Source of the DNA: Planctomycetota bacterium | GTDB lineage: Bacteria > Planctomycetota > UBA11346 | NCBI GenBank assembly: GCA_013816645.1 | Contig: JACDEC010000014.1 | Location: 1 to 16,775, forward strand | Reading direction: 5' to 3' | DNA: 16,775 nt | Shown: positions 1 through 15,570 of the stretch, one piece after another | How positions within the stretch are numbered: position 1 is the first letter of the stretch | Layout of the letters: each line of letters opens with the position of its first letter | Notes under the pieces: model-generated | The model's database searches: none | What the model was told of the DNA's origin: nothing | What the model saw: only the letters and a program-made list of their open reading frames with translations | Position numbers and translations under genes: made by a program

Positions 1-1902
1 GAGATCACCCGGCTCCAGGGTCGGCGCACGCTGGTCGAGGCGCAGAAGCTCGCCGCCCTGGCAGCGCCGGCGGTGGCGCTGCCGGCGGTGATCCGCGCGC
101 GCGATCACTTCCTCGCGCGCCTGGCCGATCAGCCGGGCGAAGCCTTCACCCGCCTGGCCAACATCGGCCGAATGCTGGAACACCTGCGCGCCTGGGACGC
201 GGCGGCGGATCTGCACCGCACCATCGCCCGGCGCCATCCCGAATCACCGGCGGGTCGCGATGCGCTGATGCGCTGCGCCCGGCTCGAAGCCGGTCCGCTC
301 GACATGCCGATGGCCGCGCTCGACACCTACGCCGAGTACGCGGCGCGCTACCCGGCCGAGCTGCCCTACCGCCAGCAGCCGATCGGCGATCGCCTGCGCC
401 GGCTCGGCTACGCCAGCGTCGTCGAATTCCAGAAACGCAACCGGCTGACCCCAGACGGACGCTTCGGCCCGATCTCGCGCCAACGACTCGAGGAACTCGA
501 AGACGGATTCGACGCGATCAGCGTGCGCGACGACGCGGGATCTGGCATCGTCCGCGGCGAATTCGTCCATCCCGCGATGTTCGCGATCGCCAAGCGTCTC
601 GACCAGGCCGGCCGCCAGCGCGACGCGATCGCCGGGTACCGGGTGTTCCTGGCCTGCTTCCCCGCCAAGAAGGACGCCGACGAAGCGCTGCTGGCGATCG
701 CGCGCATCTTCCGCGACGCCCTGCTCCATGAAGAGGCGTTGGCCGCCTACGGCCAGCTCATCGAGGATTACCCCAAGGGCGACCAGACCAGCGGCGCCTA
801 CATCGAATCCGCGCGCTGCCTGGAGAACCTCGGGCGCTGGCAGGAGGCGCGCGAGCGCTACGAGCTCTATGCCAAGAAGTTCCCGAAGTACGAGTTCGCC
901 GACCAGTGCCGCGAGCGCGTCGCCGCCCTGGGCGAGGTCCTGCAGTACCTCGACTTCATCGCCACCAATCCGGACAGTCCCAAGCTGGCCGAAGCGCGCT
1001 ACCAGATCGCCACCATCCTCTTCAAGCGCTTCGCCAACTGGACGCGCGCGGCGGAGGAGTTCGCGGTGGTCGCGGAACGCTATCCCAAGCACGTGCGCGC
1101 GCCCGACGCGCTGTACACCGCCGGCACCGCGCTGCTCAACGCCGAGGACTTCCCGGCGGCGCGCGCGCTGTTCCTGCGCCTGGCCAAGGAGCATCCCGAG
1201 AGCCGGCTGGCCGACGACGGCCAGTTCTGGGTCGGGCACAGCTGGGAGTACGGCGCGCGCGCGCTCGGCAAGCTCGACCGCGCGCGGATCGTGCTCAAGC
1301 GCCGCAACCTGCGTTCGCGCGAGGCGCTGCGCGCCGACCTTGTCGTGCGCCGGATCTTCTTCCCCGGCGCGCAGCCGGTCGTCGAGGGCGCCGTCCCGGC
1401 CGACAGCCTGCGCGTGCTGCTCGACGGATCGGTCCGCGACCGGGTCAACGCCGAGCTCGGCGAAGCGATCGCCGCCTACCGCGCGGTGGTCGACCGCTTC
1501 AAGACCGGCGACATGGCGGGACCGGCGCTGCTGCGCATCGGCGAGATCTACTCGGGCTACCTCAACGATCCCGAGAAGGGCATCCTCGCCTACCAGGAGC
1601 TGCTCGATCATTACCCCGGCAGCAAGCAGGCGGTGGACGCGTTGTTCCAGGTCGGCACCCACCACCTCGAGCGCAAGCGCTACGCCGAGGCGGTGAAGGC
1701 CTACCAGCAGTTCACCTACAACTATCCGCAGGAGGCCAAGGTCGAGGACGCGATGGCCGCGATCGCGCGCTGCCACGCCGAGAGCAAGGCCTGGGACAAG
1801 GCGCTCGACGCCTATCAGAGCTACCTCGCCAAGTTCCCCGCCGGCAAGGCGGCGGCGACGGCGCGCGCTCAGGTCGAGTGGATCCGCATGTATCACTTCT
1901 GA
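1..1902 (+). CDS. TPR-repeat protein with peptidoglycan-binding-like motif (5' partial)
   Basis: The reading frame is open from the first base, so the gene probably starts left of the window. An internal GTG at 73 is possible but unsupported, because the upstream codons also read as plausible protein. 633 residues are visible. Most of it is helix-turn-helix repeats of the TPR_6/BamD/YbgF kind, with recurring A..AY...L..YP spacing, for example around visible residues 200-300 and 480-630. Such proteins are usually scaffolds of the periplasm or envelope. Between the first and second TPR blocks (about residues 130-167) lies a segment with LGY, VVEFQKRNRL and DGRFGP, which matches the PG_binding_1 fold that binds peptidoglycan. 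The middle (about residues 415-480) is less repeat-like. No catalytic domain is visible. A role in envelope assembly or cell-wall association is inferred from the TPR plus PG-binding pairing. The N-terminus, where a signal peptide would be, is missing. The next gene follows after 113 bp on the same strand. Confidence 0.85.
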   Translation, partial: EITRLQGRRTLVEAQKLAALAAPAVALPAVIRARDHFLARLADQPGEAFTRLANIGRMLEHLRAWDAAADLHRTIARRHPESPAGRDALMRCARLEAGPLDMPMAALDTYAEYAARYPAELPYRQQPIGDRLRRLGYASVVEFQKRNRLTPDGRFGPISRQRLEELEDGFDAISVRDDAGSGIVRGEFVHPAMFAIAKRLDQAGRQRDAIAGYRVFLACFPAKKDADEALLAIARIFRDALLHEEALAAYGQLIEDYPKGDQTSGAYIESARCLENLGRWQEARERYELYAKKFPKYEFADQCRERVAALGEVLQYLDFIATNPDSPKLAEARYQIATILFKRFANWTRAAEEFAVVAERYPKHVRAPDALYTAGTALLNAEDFPAARALFLRLAKEHPESRLADDGQFWVGHSWEYGARALGKLDRARIVLKRRNLRSREALRADLVVRRIFFPGAQPVVEGAVPADSLRVLLDGSVRDRVNAELGEAIAAYRAVVDRFKTGDMAGPALLRIGEIYSGYLNDPEKGILAYQELLDHYPGSKQAVDALFQVGTHHLERKRYAEAVKAYQQFTYNYPQEAKVEDAMAAIARCHAESKAWDKALDAYQSYLAKFPAGKAAATARAQVEWIRMYHF

Positions 1903-2015
1903 TCGCGTTCTACCGCCAGCACGGTTCGCGCGACGCAGCAGAACGCGACCAGATGCAGGGAAGGTATGACGACAACAGGACGCACCCACAGCATCATCAC
2001 GTCATCGAGACTCGC

Positions 2016-4400
2016 ATGACCAAGGCTCCGATCCCCTTCGCCGACGCCGCCGGACGGCCCCTGACCCGCGGCGGGCTCGGCTTCCCGATCTGCTGGTTCT
2101 CGGGCGGACGGACCGCGTGCGCGATCGCCGACCACGGCGGCGTCGAGGAGATCGTCTTCTTCGGGCTGCAGCCGGCGCACCACCAGTGCTTCTTCCGCGC
2201 CGGCAATCGCAGCGCCTATGCGCGGCTGTTTCGCGCCCAGGTCCTGGTGGATGATCGTCCGTACACCTTGGAGTTCACCTCCGGCCGGCTGCATCCCTCG
2301 GGCTGGACGGGAACCATGACCATTCCTGGCGAGGGGGTCGAACTCACCGTGGCCATGATCTGCACCAACCAGGGCCTGACCCAGGCGGTGCGCGCGCTGC
2401 GCAATCCGCGGCGGCGTCGCCTCGGTTTGCGTCTCATGCTGCGGGATTACGTGCGGGTCGAGATGCCGGGACGGACGTGGTCGCCGTGGACGATGACCGC
2501 GAAATCCGCCAACTGTTCGGTCGAGGATGTGCCCGCGCCGCGCCAGCCAGGGGGAGACGCGGAGAATGCGGTCGTCTATCCCGACCATGGACGCACCTGC
2601 ACCACGCTGATCAGCGTGGTCGGCGACGGCGGCGTGAGCATGCGTACCTGGCGCAGCCAATTGCGTTCCTTCACCGCTGGCGGCGGTGGTAGGGATGGGG
2701 TCGGGATCTCCCTGGTATTCGCCACCGATGCAGCGGGCCTGCGGGCGGAGCGCAAGCGATTGAACGGCGGCATCGCGGCCGCGGCCTGGGCGACGGTCGC
2801 GGAGTGGGCCGCCACCGAGCGCAGCGCGCCGCAGCCGGAGGGATTGCCACCGCTTCTCGCGTCATTCGCCAAGCAGGCTCCAGCGTTGCTGCGTGCGGCC
2901 ATGCCGGCGGATCTGCCCGGCGCGTTGCGATCCAGCTACAACTCCTATTGGGTCTGGGGCTGGGACACCCTGGTCATGGCCCATACCGACTCCCTGATCA
3001 GCGGCCCGCGCAGGGTGGGCGAGATCCTCGATCTGATGGCACGGCACGCCCATCCCGCCCATGGCTTTGGCCACGCCTTCGATGGCCAGATGCGCGTCAC
3101 CCTGACCCAGGCCCTGCCTGCCCAAGGCCTGTTCGCCGTCGCCGCGTGGGGACAATGGGCGGTTGCCGGCGATCTTGCGCCCGCCCAGCGTCACTGGCCG
3201 CTGCTGGTCGCATGGCTGCGGCGCAGTCTGGCGCTGCCGGCTCGCGATGGGCTGATCCCCGGCATCGCCATGTTCCCCGATCATCCCCAGGACGTCGGTC
3301 AGACGGGCGACGACCTCAGCACCTTCAACAACGCCATCTTCTTCCAGGCCTGCCGCTGCATCGAGCATCTCGCCGGAGCCCTCGACGATGCGGCCACGGC
3401 GACCGCCGCCGCCGATGCCGCTGAAGCATGCCGACTCGGATTCCGCCGCCGGCTGTGGGACGCCAAGCGCGGCTTCTGGTGCGACAGCCTCGACGCCACC
3501 TCGCTGCGCCGACGGCCGAGCTATCCCGCGCACGCGATCATCTGGGTCACGCCGTTCGCCCGCGAACTGGTCGGCGATGCCGAAGCGGCCGCCGATTTCA
3601 TGGAGCGCAATCACCGCTGCGCTGGCGGCCTGCGCATGTACCCGAGCTGGGATCCCGCCTTCAACGCCGACGGCAACCAGCTGGGACAGCATTATCCGCC
3701 CGGTCAGGATCCGCTCTACGTGCGACTGATGGCGACGACCGGACGGCAGCAGCGGTTGCGCGAGTGGCTGGCGTGGGTGGAGACCTATTGGAGCAGCCTC
3801 ACGGTTCCCGAGGGCTGCACGCTCGATGCGCAGAACGATGGTCCGCAGCGGCCCGATCTGCCCGGCGGTCGCCAGATGTTCTCGGTCAAGGCGTGGTACG
3901 ACGTGCTGATCGGCGCCATCCTCGGCATCGGCTGCGACCCCAGCGGTCTCACCGTCGAGCCGGGACTCGACGGTCCACTGGCATGGCGCGGTCTCCCACT
4001 GCATGGGCGGAGATGGACGATCGACGTCACCGGTCGGGGTCCGCATCTCGCGCGCGTGGTGGTCGCGGGCACGCCCTGGACCGGTACGCACAAAGTGCCG
4101 TTGCCTGGTCGCGGTCCGGCGACCATCGTCATCCGGCGCAGTGCGAAAGCGCCGCGTCATTGCGTGCTGCGCTCCGCCGACGGCGCCGAGGTCCTGGCGA
4201 GCGGTATCGCGCGCGGCTGCCTGAAGATCCGATTGCGCTCGCAATGCCGGGTCCTGGTCCGGTTGTGGTCGCCCTCCAGGCCGCACGTGGAGGTGGACGG
4301 CGCGGCGGCCGCCTTCGCCTGGGATGCGGCGGGCGGGATCGCCGACGTCTGGCTGCCAGCCGGAGCTCAGGATCGCACAGTGAGCGCACGACCGGGCTGA
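2016..4400 (+). CDS. Putative (alpha/alpha)6 six-hairpin glycosidase-like protein
   Basis: This is a 794-residue protein. About the first 270 residues are beta-rich, like the N-terminal sandwich domain of many inverting glycosidases. From about residue 285 it becomes helical and Trp-rich. It has a YWVWGWD motif ending at Asp317, a GDDLSTFNNA segment with Asp432/Asp433, and QMFSVKAWYDVLIGAILGI near residues 620-638. A C-terminal beta domain follows, with an LTVEPGL..PLAWRGLPLHGR pattern. These features recall the glycogen-debranching, GH63 and GH65/94/78 type six-hairpin families, in which acidic residues on hairpin loops do catalysis. I cannot assign a GH family or a substrate. No signal peptide is evident, so it is probably cytoplasmic. 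ATG 2016 is chosen because recognisable sequence starts just after it. An in-frame ATG at 1953 would add 21 low-complexity His/Arg-rich residues. A GGGAAGG purine run lies at 1958-1964 but is too far from 2016 to serve it. No terminator is visible after the stop. Confidence 0.75.
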   Translation: MTKAPIPFADAAGRPLTRGGLGFPICWFSGGRTACAIADHGGVEEIVFFGLQPAHHQCFFRAGNRSAYARLFRAQVLVDDRPYTLEFTSGRLHPSGWTGTMTIPGEGVELTVAMICTNQGLTQAVRALRNPRRRRLGLRLMLRDYVRVEMPGRTWSPWTMTAKSANCSVEDVPAPRQPGGDAENAVVYPDHGRTCTTLISVVGDGGVSMRTWRSQLRSFTAGGGGRDGVGISLVFATDAAGLRAERKRLNGGIAAAAWATVAEWAATERSAPQPEGLPPLLASFAKQAPALLRAAMPADLPGALRSSYNSYWVWGWDTLVMAHTDSLISGPRRVGEILDLMARHAHPAHGFGHAFDGQMRVTLTQALPAQGLFAVAAWGQWAVAGDLAPAQRHWPLLVAWLRRSLALPARDGLIPGIAMFPDHPQDVGQTGDDLSTFNNAIFFQACRCIEHLAGALDDAATATAAADAAEACRLGFRRRLWDAKRGFWCDSLDATSLRRRPSYPAHAIIWVTPFARELVGDAEAAADFMERNHRCAGGLRMYPSWDPAFNADGNQLGQHYPPGQDPLYVRLMATTGRQQRLREWLAWVETYWSSLTVPEGCTLDAQNDGPQRPDLPGGRQMFSVKAWYDVLIGAILGIGCDPSGLTVEPGLDGPLAWRGLPLHGRRWTIDVTGRGPHLARVVVAGTPWTGTHKVPLPGRGPATIVIRRSAKAPRHCVLRSADGAEVLASGIARGCLKIRLRSQCRVLVRLWSPSRPHVEVDGAAAAFAWDAAGGIADVWLPAGAQDRTVSARPG

Positions 4401-4520
4401 CCTACCGATGTGCCTACCCGCTGAACGCAGGCCGCGCAGTCGTCTGCTGTCGCCCGCTTGCCATCAGTCCTATTCGCTGCATGCTGCCGCCCCAATCGCG
4501 GCCAGGTCCGCGCGCATTCC
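4401..4520 (+). other. Intergenic spacer before tRNA-Val
   Basis: A 120-bp spacer between the glycosidase-like gene and the tRNA. I see no hairpin with a T-run, no convincing -35/-10 pair and no small ORF with a ribosome-binding site. The tRNA promoter must lie here or upstream, but I cannot place it. Confidence 0.4.
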
Positions 4521-4596
4521 GGGCGGTTAGCTCAGCGGCTAGAGCATTCGCTTCACACGCGAGGGGTCACAGGTTCGAATCCTGTACTGCCCACCA
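4521..4596 (+). tRNA. tRNA-Val (anticodon CAC)
   Basis: A full cloverleaf can be drawn. The acceptor stem is GGGCGGT (4521-4527) against ACTGCCC (4586-4592), with one G-U pair. The D-arm has GCTC pairing with GAGC (4542-4545). The anticodon stem TTCGC/GCGAG (4547-4551 / 4559-4563) carries loop TTCACAC, so the anticodon is CAC at 4554-4556, reading GUG valine. The variable loop is GGGTC. The T-arm is ACAGG / TTCGAAT / CCTGT (4569-4585), the discriminator is A4593, and the 3' CCA (4594-4596) is genomically encoded. The gene stands alone and is followed four bases later by an intrinsic terminator, so it is probably a single-tRNA transcript. Confidence 0.97.
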
Positions 4597-4600
4597 ATCG

Positions 4601-4635
4601 AAGCCCAAGGCCCCCAAGGCCTTGGGCTTTTTTTT
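4601..4635 (+). terminator. Rho-independent terminator after tRNA-Val
   Basis: A perfect 12-bp stem, AAGCCCAAGGCC (4601-4612) with GGCCTTGGGCTT (4618-4629), closes a 5-nt loop. It runs into eight consecutive T (4628-4635). This is a textbook strong intrinsic terminator. It isolates the tRNA transcript from the kinase operon downstream. Confidence 0.95.
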
Positions 4636-4872
4636 GGTTCGCGACTGTTGCCGGCAGACCCGCACAGGAACCTGCAGTCCAAACTCGGGCACCGCCCCTA
4701 GGCGCGGATCAAGTACGAAGGTTCTAAACCCGGTACTGGCAGACAGCTACCTTCGTATTGCGAAGCTAGCTCGTTGTTGAAGGTTGGCGCTGCCTAGCGG
4801 TCCTGGCTAGGCCAGACCTTACGACAGAGGACCCCAGCATCGCGTCCTCGATTTGCCAAGCGGAAACCAGCC
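4636..4872 (+). promoter_or_regulatory. Leader/promoter region of the kinase operon, with inverted repeats
   Basis: 237 bp without a gene. It holds the inverted repeat TACGAAGGT (4714-4722) / ACCTTCGTA (4749-4757) with a 26-nt spacer. A second hairpin candidate is CCTAGC (4793-4798) / GCTAGG (4806-4811), overlapping a palindrome CTGGC-TAG-GCCAG (4803-4815). The operon promoter should be here because the tRNA terminator lies directly upstream, but I cannot identify clear -35/-10 boxes. The first inverted repeat could be an operator or a leader-RNA stem. GGAAA at 4861-4865 is a weak ribosome-binding site for ATG 4873. Confidence 0.4.
4714..4757. repeat. 9-bp inverted repeat upstream of the poly-HAMP kinase
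   Basis: TACGAAGGT (4714-4722) is the exact reverse complement of ACCTTCGTA (4749-4757). The spacer between the arms contains sequence resembling the T-arm and 3' acceptor strand of the upstream tRNA. Function is unknown. An operator or an RNA stem is possible. Confidence 0.45.
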
Positions 4873-12054
<7,182 letters not shown>

Positions 12055-12055
12055 C

Positions 12056-13693
<1,638 letters not shown>

Positions 13694-13699
<6 letters not shown>

Positions 13700-13715
13700 C
13701 GTCAGGACACTAGCG
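13694..13715. other. Short inverted repeat between convergent genes
   Basis: CGCTAG (13694-13699) and CTAGCG (13710-13715) flank a 10-nt loop. The stop codon of the plus-strand kinase and the stop codon of the minus-strand AraC gene each fall in one arm. There is no T-run on either side, so it is a weak terminator candidate at best. Confidence 0.3.
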
Positions 13716-14546
13716 ATCTGGGGCCATTCCCCCGATGATCGCCTGCTGGCGGCGCCGCCAGCGGTCGGGGGTCGTCCCGGTGGCCAGGCGGAACAGCCGA
13801 TAGAAATGCCCGACGTTCTCGACACCGCAGTCGAGGCAGGTCCCGAGGATGTCGCCGCCAGCGGCGAACTGGCGTTTGGCCCAGGTCATGCGCGCGTCGT
13901 TGACCAGGTCGGTGGGCGTGCAGCCGAGCAGTCGACGGGTCTCGCGAGCGACGTGCTCGGGCGAAAGCCCGGCAAGCGCGACGAAGGCGGCGGGGCCGCG
14001 TCGGAACGCGGCAGGTTCGCGGATGCCGTCGAGCGCCCGTTGCAGCCAGTCGGGGACGGCGGGCGCGGCCGCGCGGATCCGCGCGAAGTGCAGGACATTG
14101 AGCAGGAAGCGATCGAGCGCGGCACGGTCGCGCGCGCCGTCGTCCAGTTCGGCCGCGCCGGCGGCGAGCAGCGCGTGGCCGGTGGGGCCGAGCGCGATGA
14201 TCCGCTGCTGGTCGCGGGCGAAGGCGTCATGGTCGGGGAAGCAGCGCCGGCGCAGCGCATCCCATTCGCCGACCGCGAACGCGAGGTTGGCCAGCACCCA
14301 GTCGTGGCCGGGAACGGCGTCGAAGGCGTGTTCGTCCTCGGCATGGACCAGCACCAGGGTTCCGGTGGCGAGTGCGTGCCGGCGCCCGTCGAGGACGTAC
14401 CAACCGTCGCCGGATTCGACCCAGAAGAGCTCATGGAAATCATGGCGGTGGGGCGACAGCCGGGGTGCGTGCCGGACGGTGGTGCGGGCGAAGTGGCAGC
14501 TGTGCCCGGGAGCCAGGAAATCGCGCAGGCGCAGGCGGACCGACAT
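13710..14546 (-). CDS. AraC-family transcriptional regulator with N-terminal cupin
   Basis: 278 residues. The N-terminal half is a cupin-like ligand-sensing domain, with SPHRHDFHELFWV near residues 31-43, a G..Y.LDGR turn and HAEDEHAF. The C-terminal ~100 residues hold two helix-turn-helix motifs: AGLSPEHVARETRRLLGCTPTDLV, then DILGTCLDCGVENVGHFYRLFRLATGTTPDRWR. The second matches the AraC/XylS signature. The usual length of the family is about 270-300 residues. It is divergently transcribed from the phytanoyl-CoA dioxygenase-family gene with 67 bp between start codons, so it most likely controls that gene and perhaps itself. Its ligand is unknown. ATG 14546 lacks an obvious Shine-Dalgarno sequence. 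Its 3' end is convergent with the kinase operon, with only 10 bp between the genes. Confidence 0.93.
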   Translation of the reverse strand: MSVRLRLRDFLAPGHSCHFARTTVRHAPRLSPHRHDFHELFWVESGDGWYVLDGRRHALATGTLVLVHAEDEHAFDAVPGHDWVLANLAFAVGEWDALRRRCFPDHDAFARDQQRIIALGPTGHALLAAGAAELDDGARDRAALDRFLLNVLHFARIRAAAPAVPDWLQRALDGIREPAAFRRGPAAFVALAGLSPEHVARETRRLLGCTPTDLVNDARMTWAKRQFAAGGDILGTCLDCGVENVGHFYRLFRLATGTTPDRWRRRQQAIIGGMAPDR

Positions 14547-14613
14547 ATCAATACAGCGTAGTCATGCTCAAGGCCGGACAAGCCGGGTTCGCGCGTCTGG
14601 GCAGTCTGTGAGC
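14547..14613. promoter_or_regulatory. Divergent intergenic region with direct repeats (candidate operator)
   Basis: 67 bp shared by the AraC and dioxygenase promoters. TCAATAC occurs at 14548-14554 and again at 14618-14624, 70 bp apart. The extended match is TCAATACAGC versus TCAATACCGC. CATGCTCAA occurs at 14563-14571 and 14613-14621, 50 bp apart. The right-hand copies overlap the start of the dioxygenase gene. Spacings of 50 and 70 bp put the copies on the same helix face, as expected for AraC-type half-sites. Binding is inferred only. Confidence 0.35.
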
Positions 14614-15435
14614 ATGCTCAATACCGCTCATAAGCGCTTGCCTGCTCGTCTGGACCAGCGACGGATCGATGATTACCGCCGTGATGGGTACATCATCCAG
14701 CGACAGCCGGTGTTGGATGAACACCGCTTCGCGGGCCTGCGTACGCACTTTGACGCCATGCTCGCCGACCTGCCCAGGGACCAGCGCCCCGAGCACCTCG
14801 ACGTCCCGCATCTCCTCGACACCCGGTTGTTCGACTGGCTGTTCGATGACGCGGTGCTCGACTTGGTCGAGCCGCTGATCGGCCCGGATATCGCCCTGTT
14901 TTCCAGCCACTTCCTGTGCAAGCCACCGGGTGACGGCAAGCGGGTGCCCTGGCACGAGGACGGCGCCTACTGGCGCGGCATGCTCGCGCCGATGGAGGTG
15001 GTGACGGTGTGGCTGGCGATCGACGAATCGGACGTCGCCAACGGCTGCATGCGCGTCATCCCCGGCAGCCATCGCCGGGGCGACAGCGACTACGCCCCGG
15101 TCCCCGATCCGGCGCAGAGCGTGTTCGACCGCGAAGTCGTCGCGCACCAGGTCGATGCCAAGCGCGCGGTCGACCTCGAACTGTCACCCAACCAGGCGAG
15201 CCTGCACGACGCCGGGCTGATGCACGGCAGCAACTTCAACCGCAGCCACCGTCGCCGCTGCGGCTACACCATGCGCTACATGAGCACCCGGGTGCGCTTC
15301 GCCAACGACAGCTATCCCCACCAGATCTATCTCGCGCGCGGACGCGACCACGCCGGCAACCGCTATGGCGATCCCGCGCGCACTTACCCCGACCTGGTGC
15401 AGGCGCGCGACGGAGTGATCCGCAAAGGTCACTGA
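14614..15435 (+). CDS. Phytanoyl-CoA dioxygenase (PhyH) family protein
   Basis: 273 residues, the normal size for the family. These are Fe(II)/2-oxoglutarate-dependent oxygenases of the double-stranded beta-helix fold that hydroxylate diverse small molecules. The visible metal ligands are His114 and Asp116 in VPWHEDGAYW and the distal His204 in GLMHGSNFNRS. Arginines just after it (RRRCGYTMRY, about 213-221) should include the 2-oxoglutarate-binding residue. VIPGSH (148-153) is also characteristic. No signal peptide is visible, so it should be cytoplasmic. The divergent AraC gene suggests inducible expression. The substrate cannot be told. In such AraC-linked cases it is often a secondary or environmental metabolite, not phytanoyl-CoA. 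The start is ATG 14614. The reading frame stays open far upstream across the AraC gene, but that is antisense shadow. Confidence 0.92.
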   Translation: MLNTAHKRLPARLDQRRIDDYRRDGYIIQRQPVLDEHRFAGLRTHFDAMLADLPRDQRPEHLDVPHLLDTRLFDWLFDDAVLDLVEPLIGPDIALFSSHFLCKPPGDGKRVPWHEDGAYWRGMLAPMEVVTVWLAIDESDVANGCMRVIPGSHRRGDSDYAPVPDPAQSVFDREVVAHQVDAKRAVDLELSPNQASLHDAGLMHGSNFNRSHRRRCGYTMRYMSTRVRFANDSYPHQIYLARGRDHAGNRYGDPARTYPDLVQARDGVIRKGH

Positions 15436-15570
15436 GGCGGACGAGGGACGAGGGACGGGGGTCGGGGGTCAGAGGGTCTCCTGCCGACCCCTGCTCCCCG
15501 ACGGGTTCAGGGTTCAGGGGTCGGACTGGCGTCTCCTGCCGGACCCCGTCCCCCGGCCCCTGGCCCCCGT
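15436..15570. repeat. Heptanucleotide-repeat / palindromic element between convergent genes
   Basis: Three runs of 7-nt units are visible. The first is ACGAGGG, ACGAGGG, ACGGGGG, TCGGGGG (15441-15468). The second is GGGTTCA, GGGTTCA, GGGGTCG (15503-15523). The third is GGACCCC, GTCCCCC, GGCCCCT, GGCCCCC (15541-15568). GTCTCCTGCCG occurs at 15476-15486 and at 15531-15541, each time between a G-rich left arm and a C-rich right arm. The region therefore reads as two tandem stem-loops. It covers the 3' end of the dioxygenase transcript and the last ~20 codons of the transporter. A bidirectional terminator role is plausible. Confidence 0.7.

Noticed and set aside
244..1989. Long minus-strand open frame (581 codons) opposite the TPR gene
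   Set aside because: It is a shadow of the GC-rich plus-strand gene: no recognisable domain, low-complexity Leu/Val/Gly/Arg content, while the plus strand has clear TPR and PG-binding motifs.
906..2015. Upstream extension of the glycosidase-like frame
   Set aside because: It overlaps the TPR gene and is Arg/Gly/Ala-rich shadow sequence. The recognisable protein starts at ATG 2016.
2862..4286. Minus-strand 474-codon open frame opposite the glycosidase-like gene
   Set aside because: No domain or motif is visible. It is an antisense shadow of a gene with recognisable features.
4458..4727. Small open frame across tRNA-Val and its terminator
   Set aside because: It translates the tRNA and terminator, has no ribosome-binding site, and cannot be coding in this context.
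4521..4872. tRNA-Val as the integration site of a genomic island carrying the kinases
   Set aside because: No integrase, no exact duplication of the tRNA 3' end, and no obvious change in base composition. Only the weak T-arm-like fragment remains, and it is listed separately.
13849..14613. Upstream in-frame extension of the dioxygenase gene through the AraC gene
   Set aside because: It is Ser/Arg/Ala-rich antisense to a clear AraC protein. The dioxygenase homology begins just after ATG 14614.
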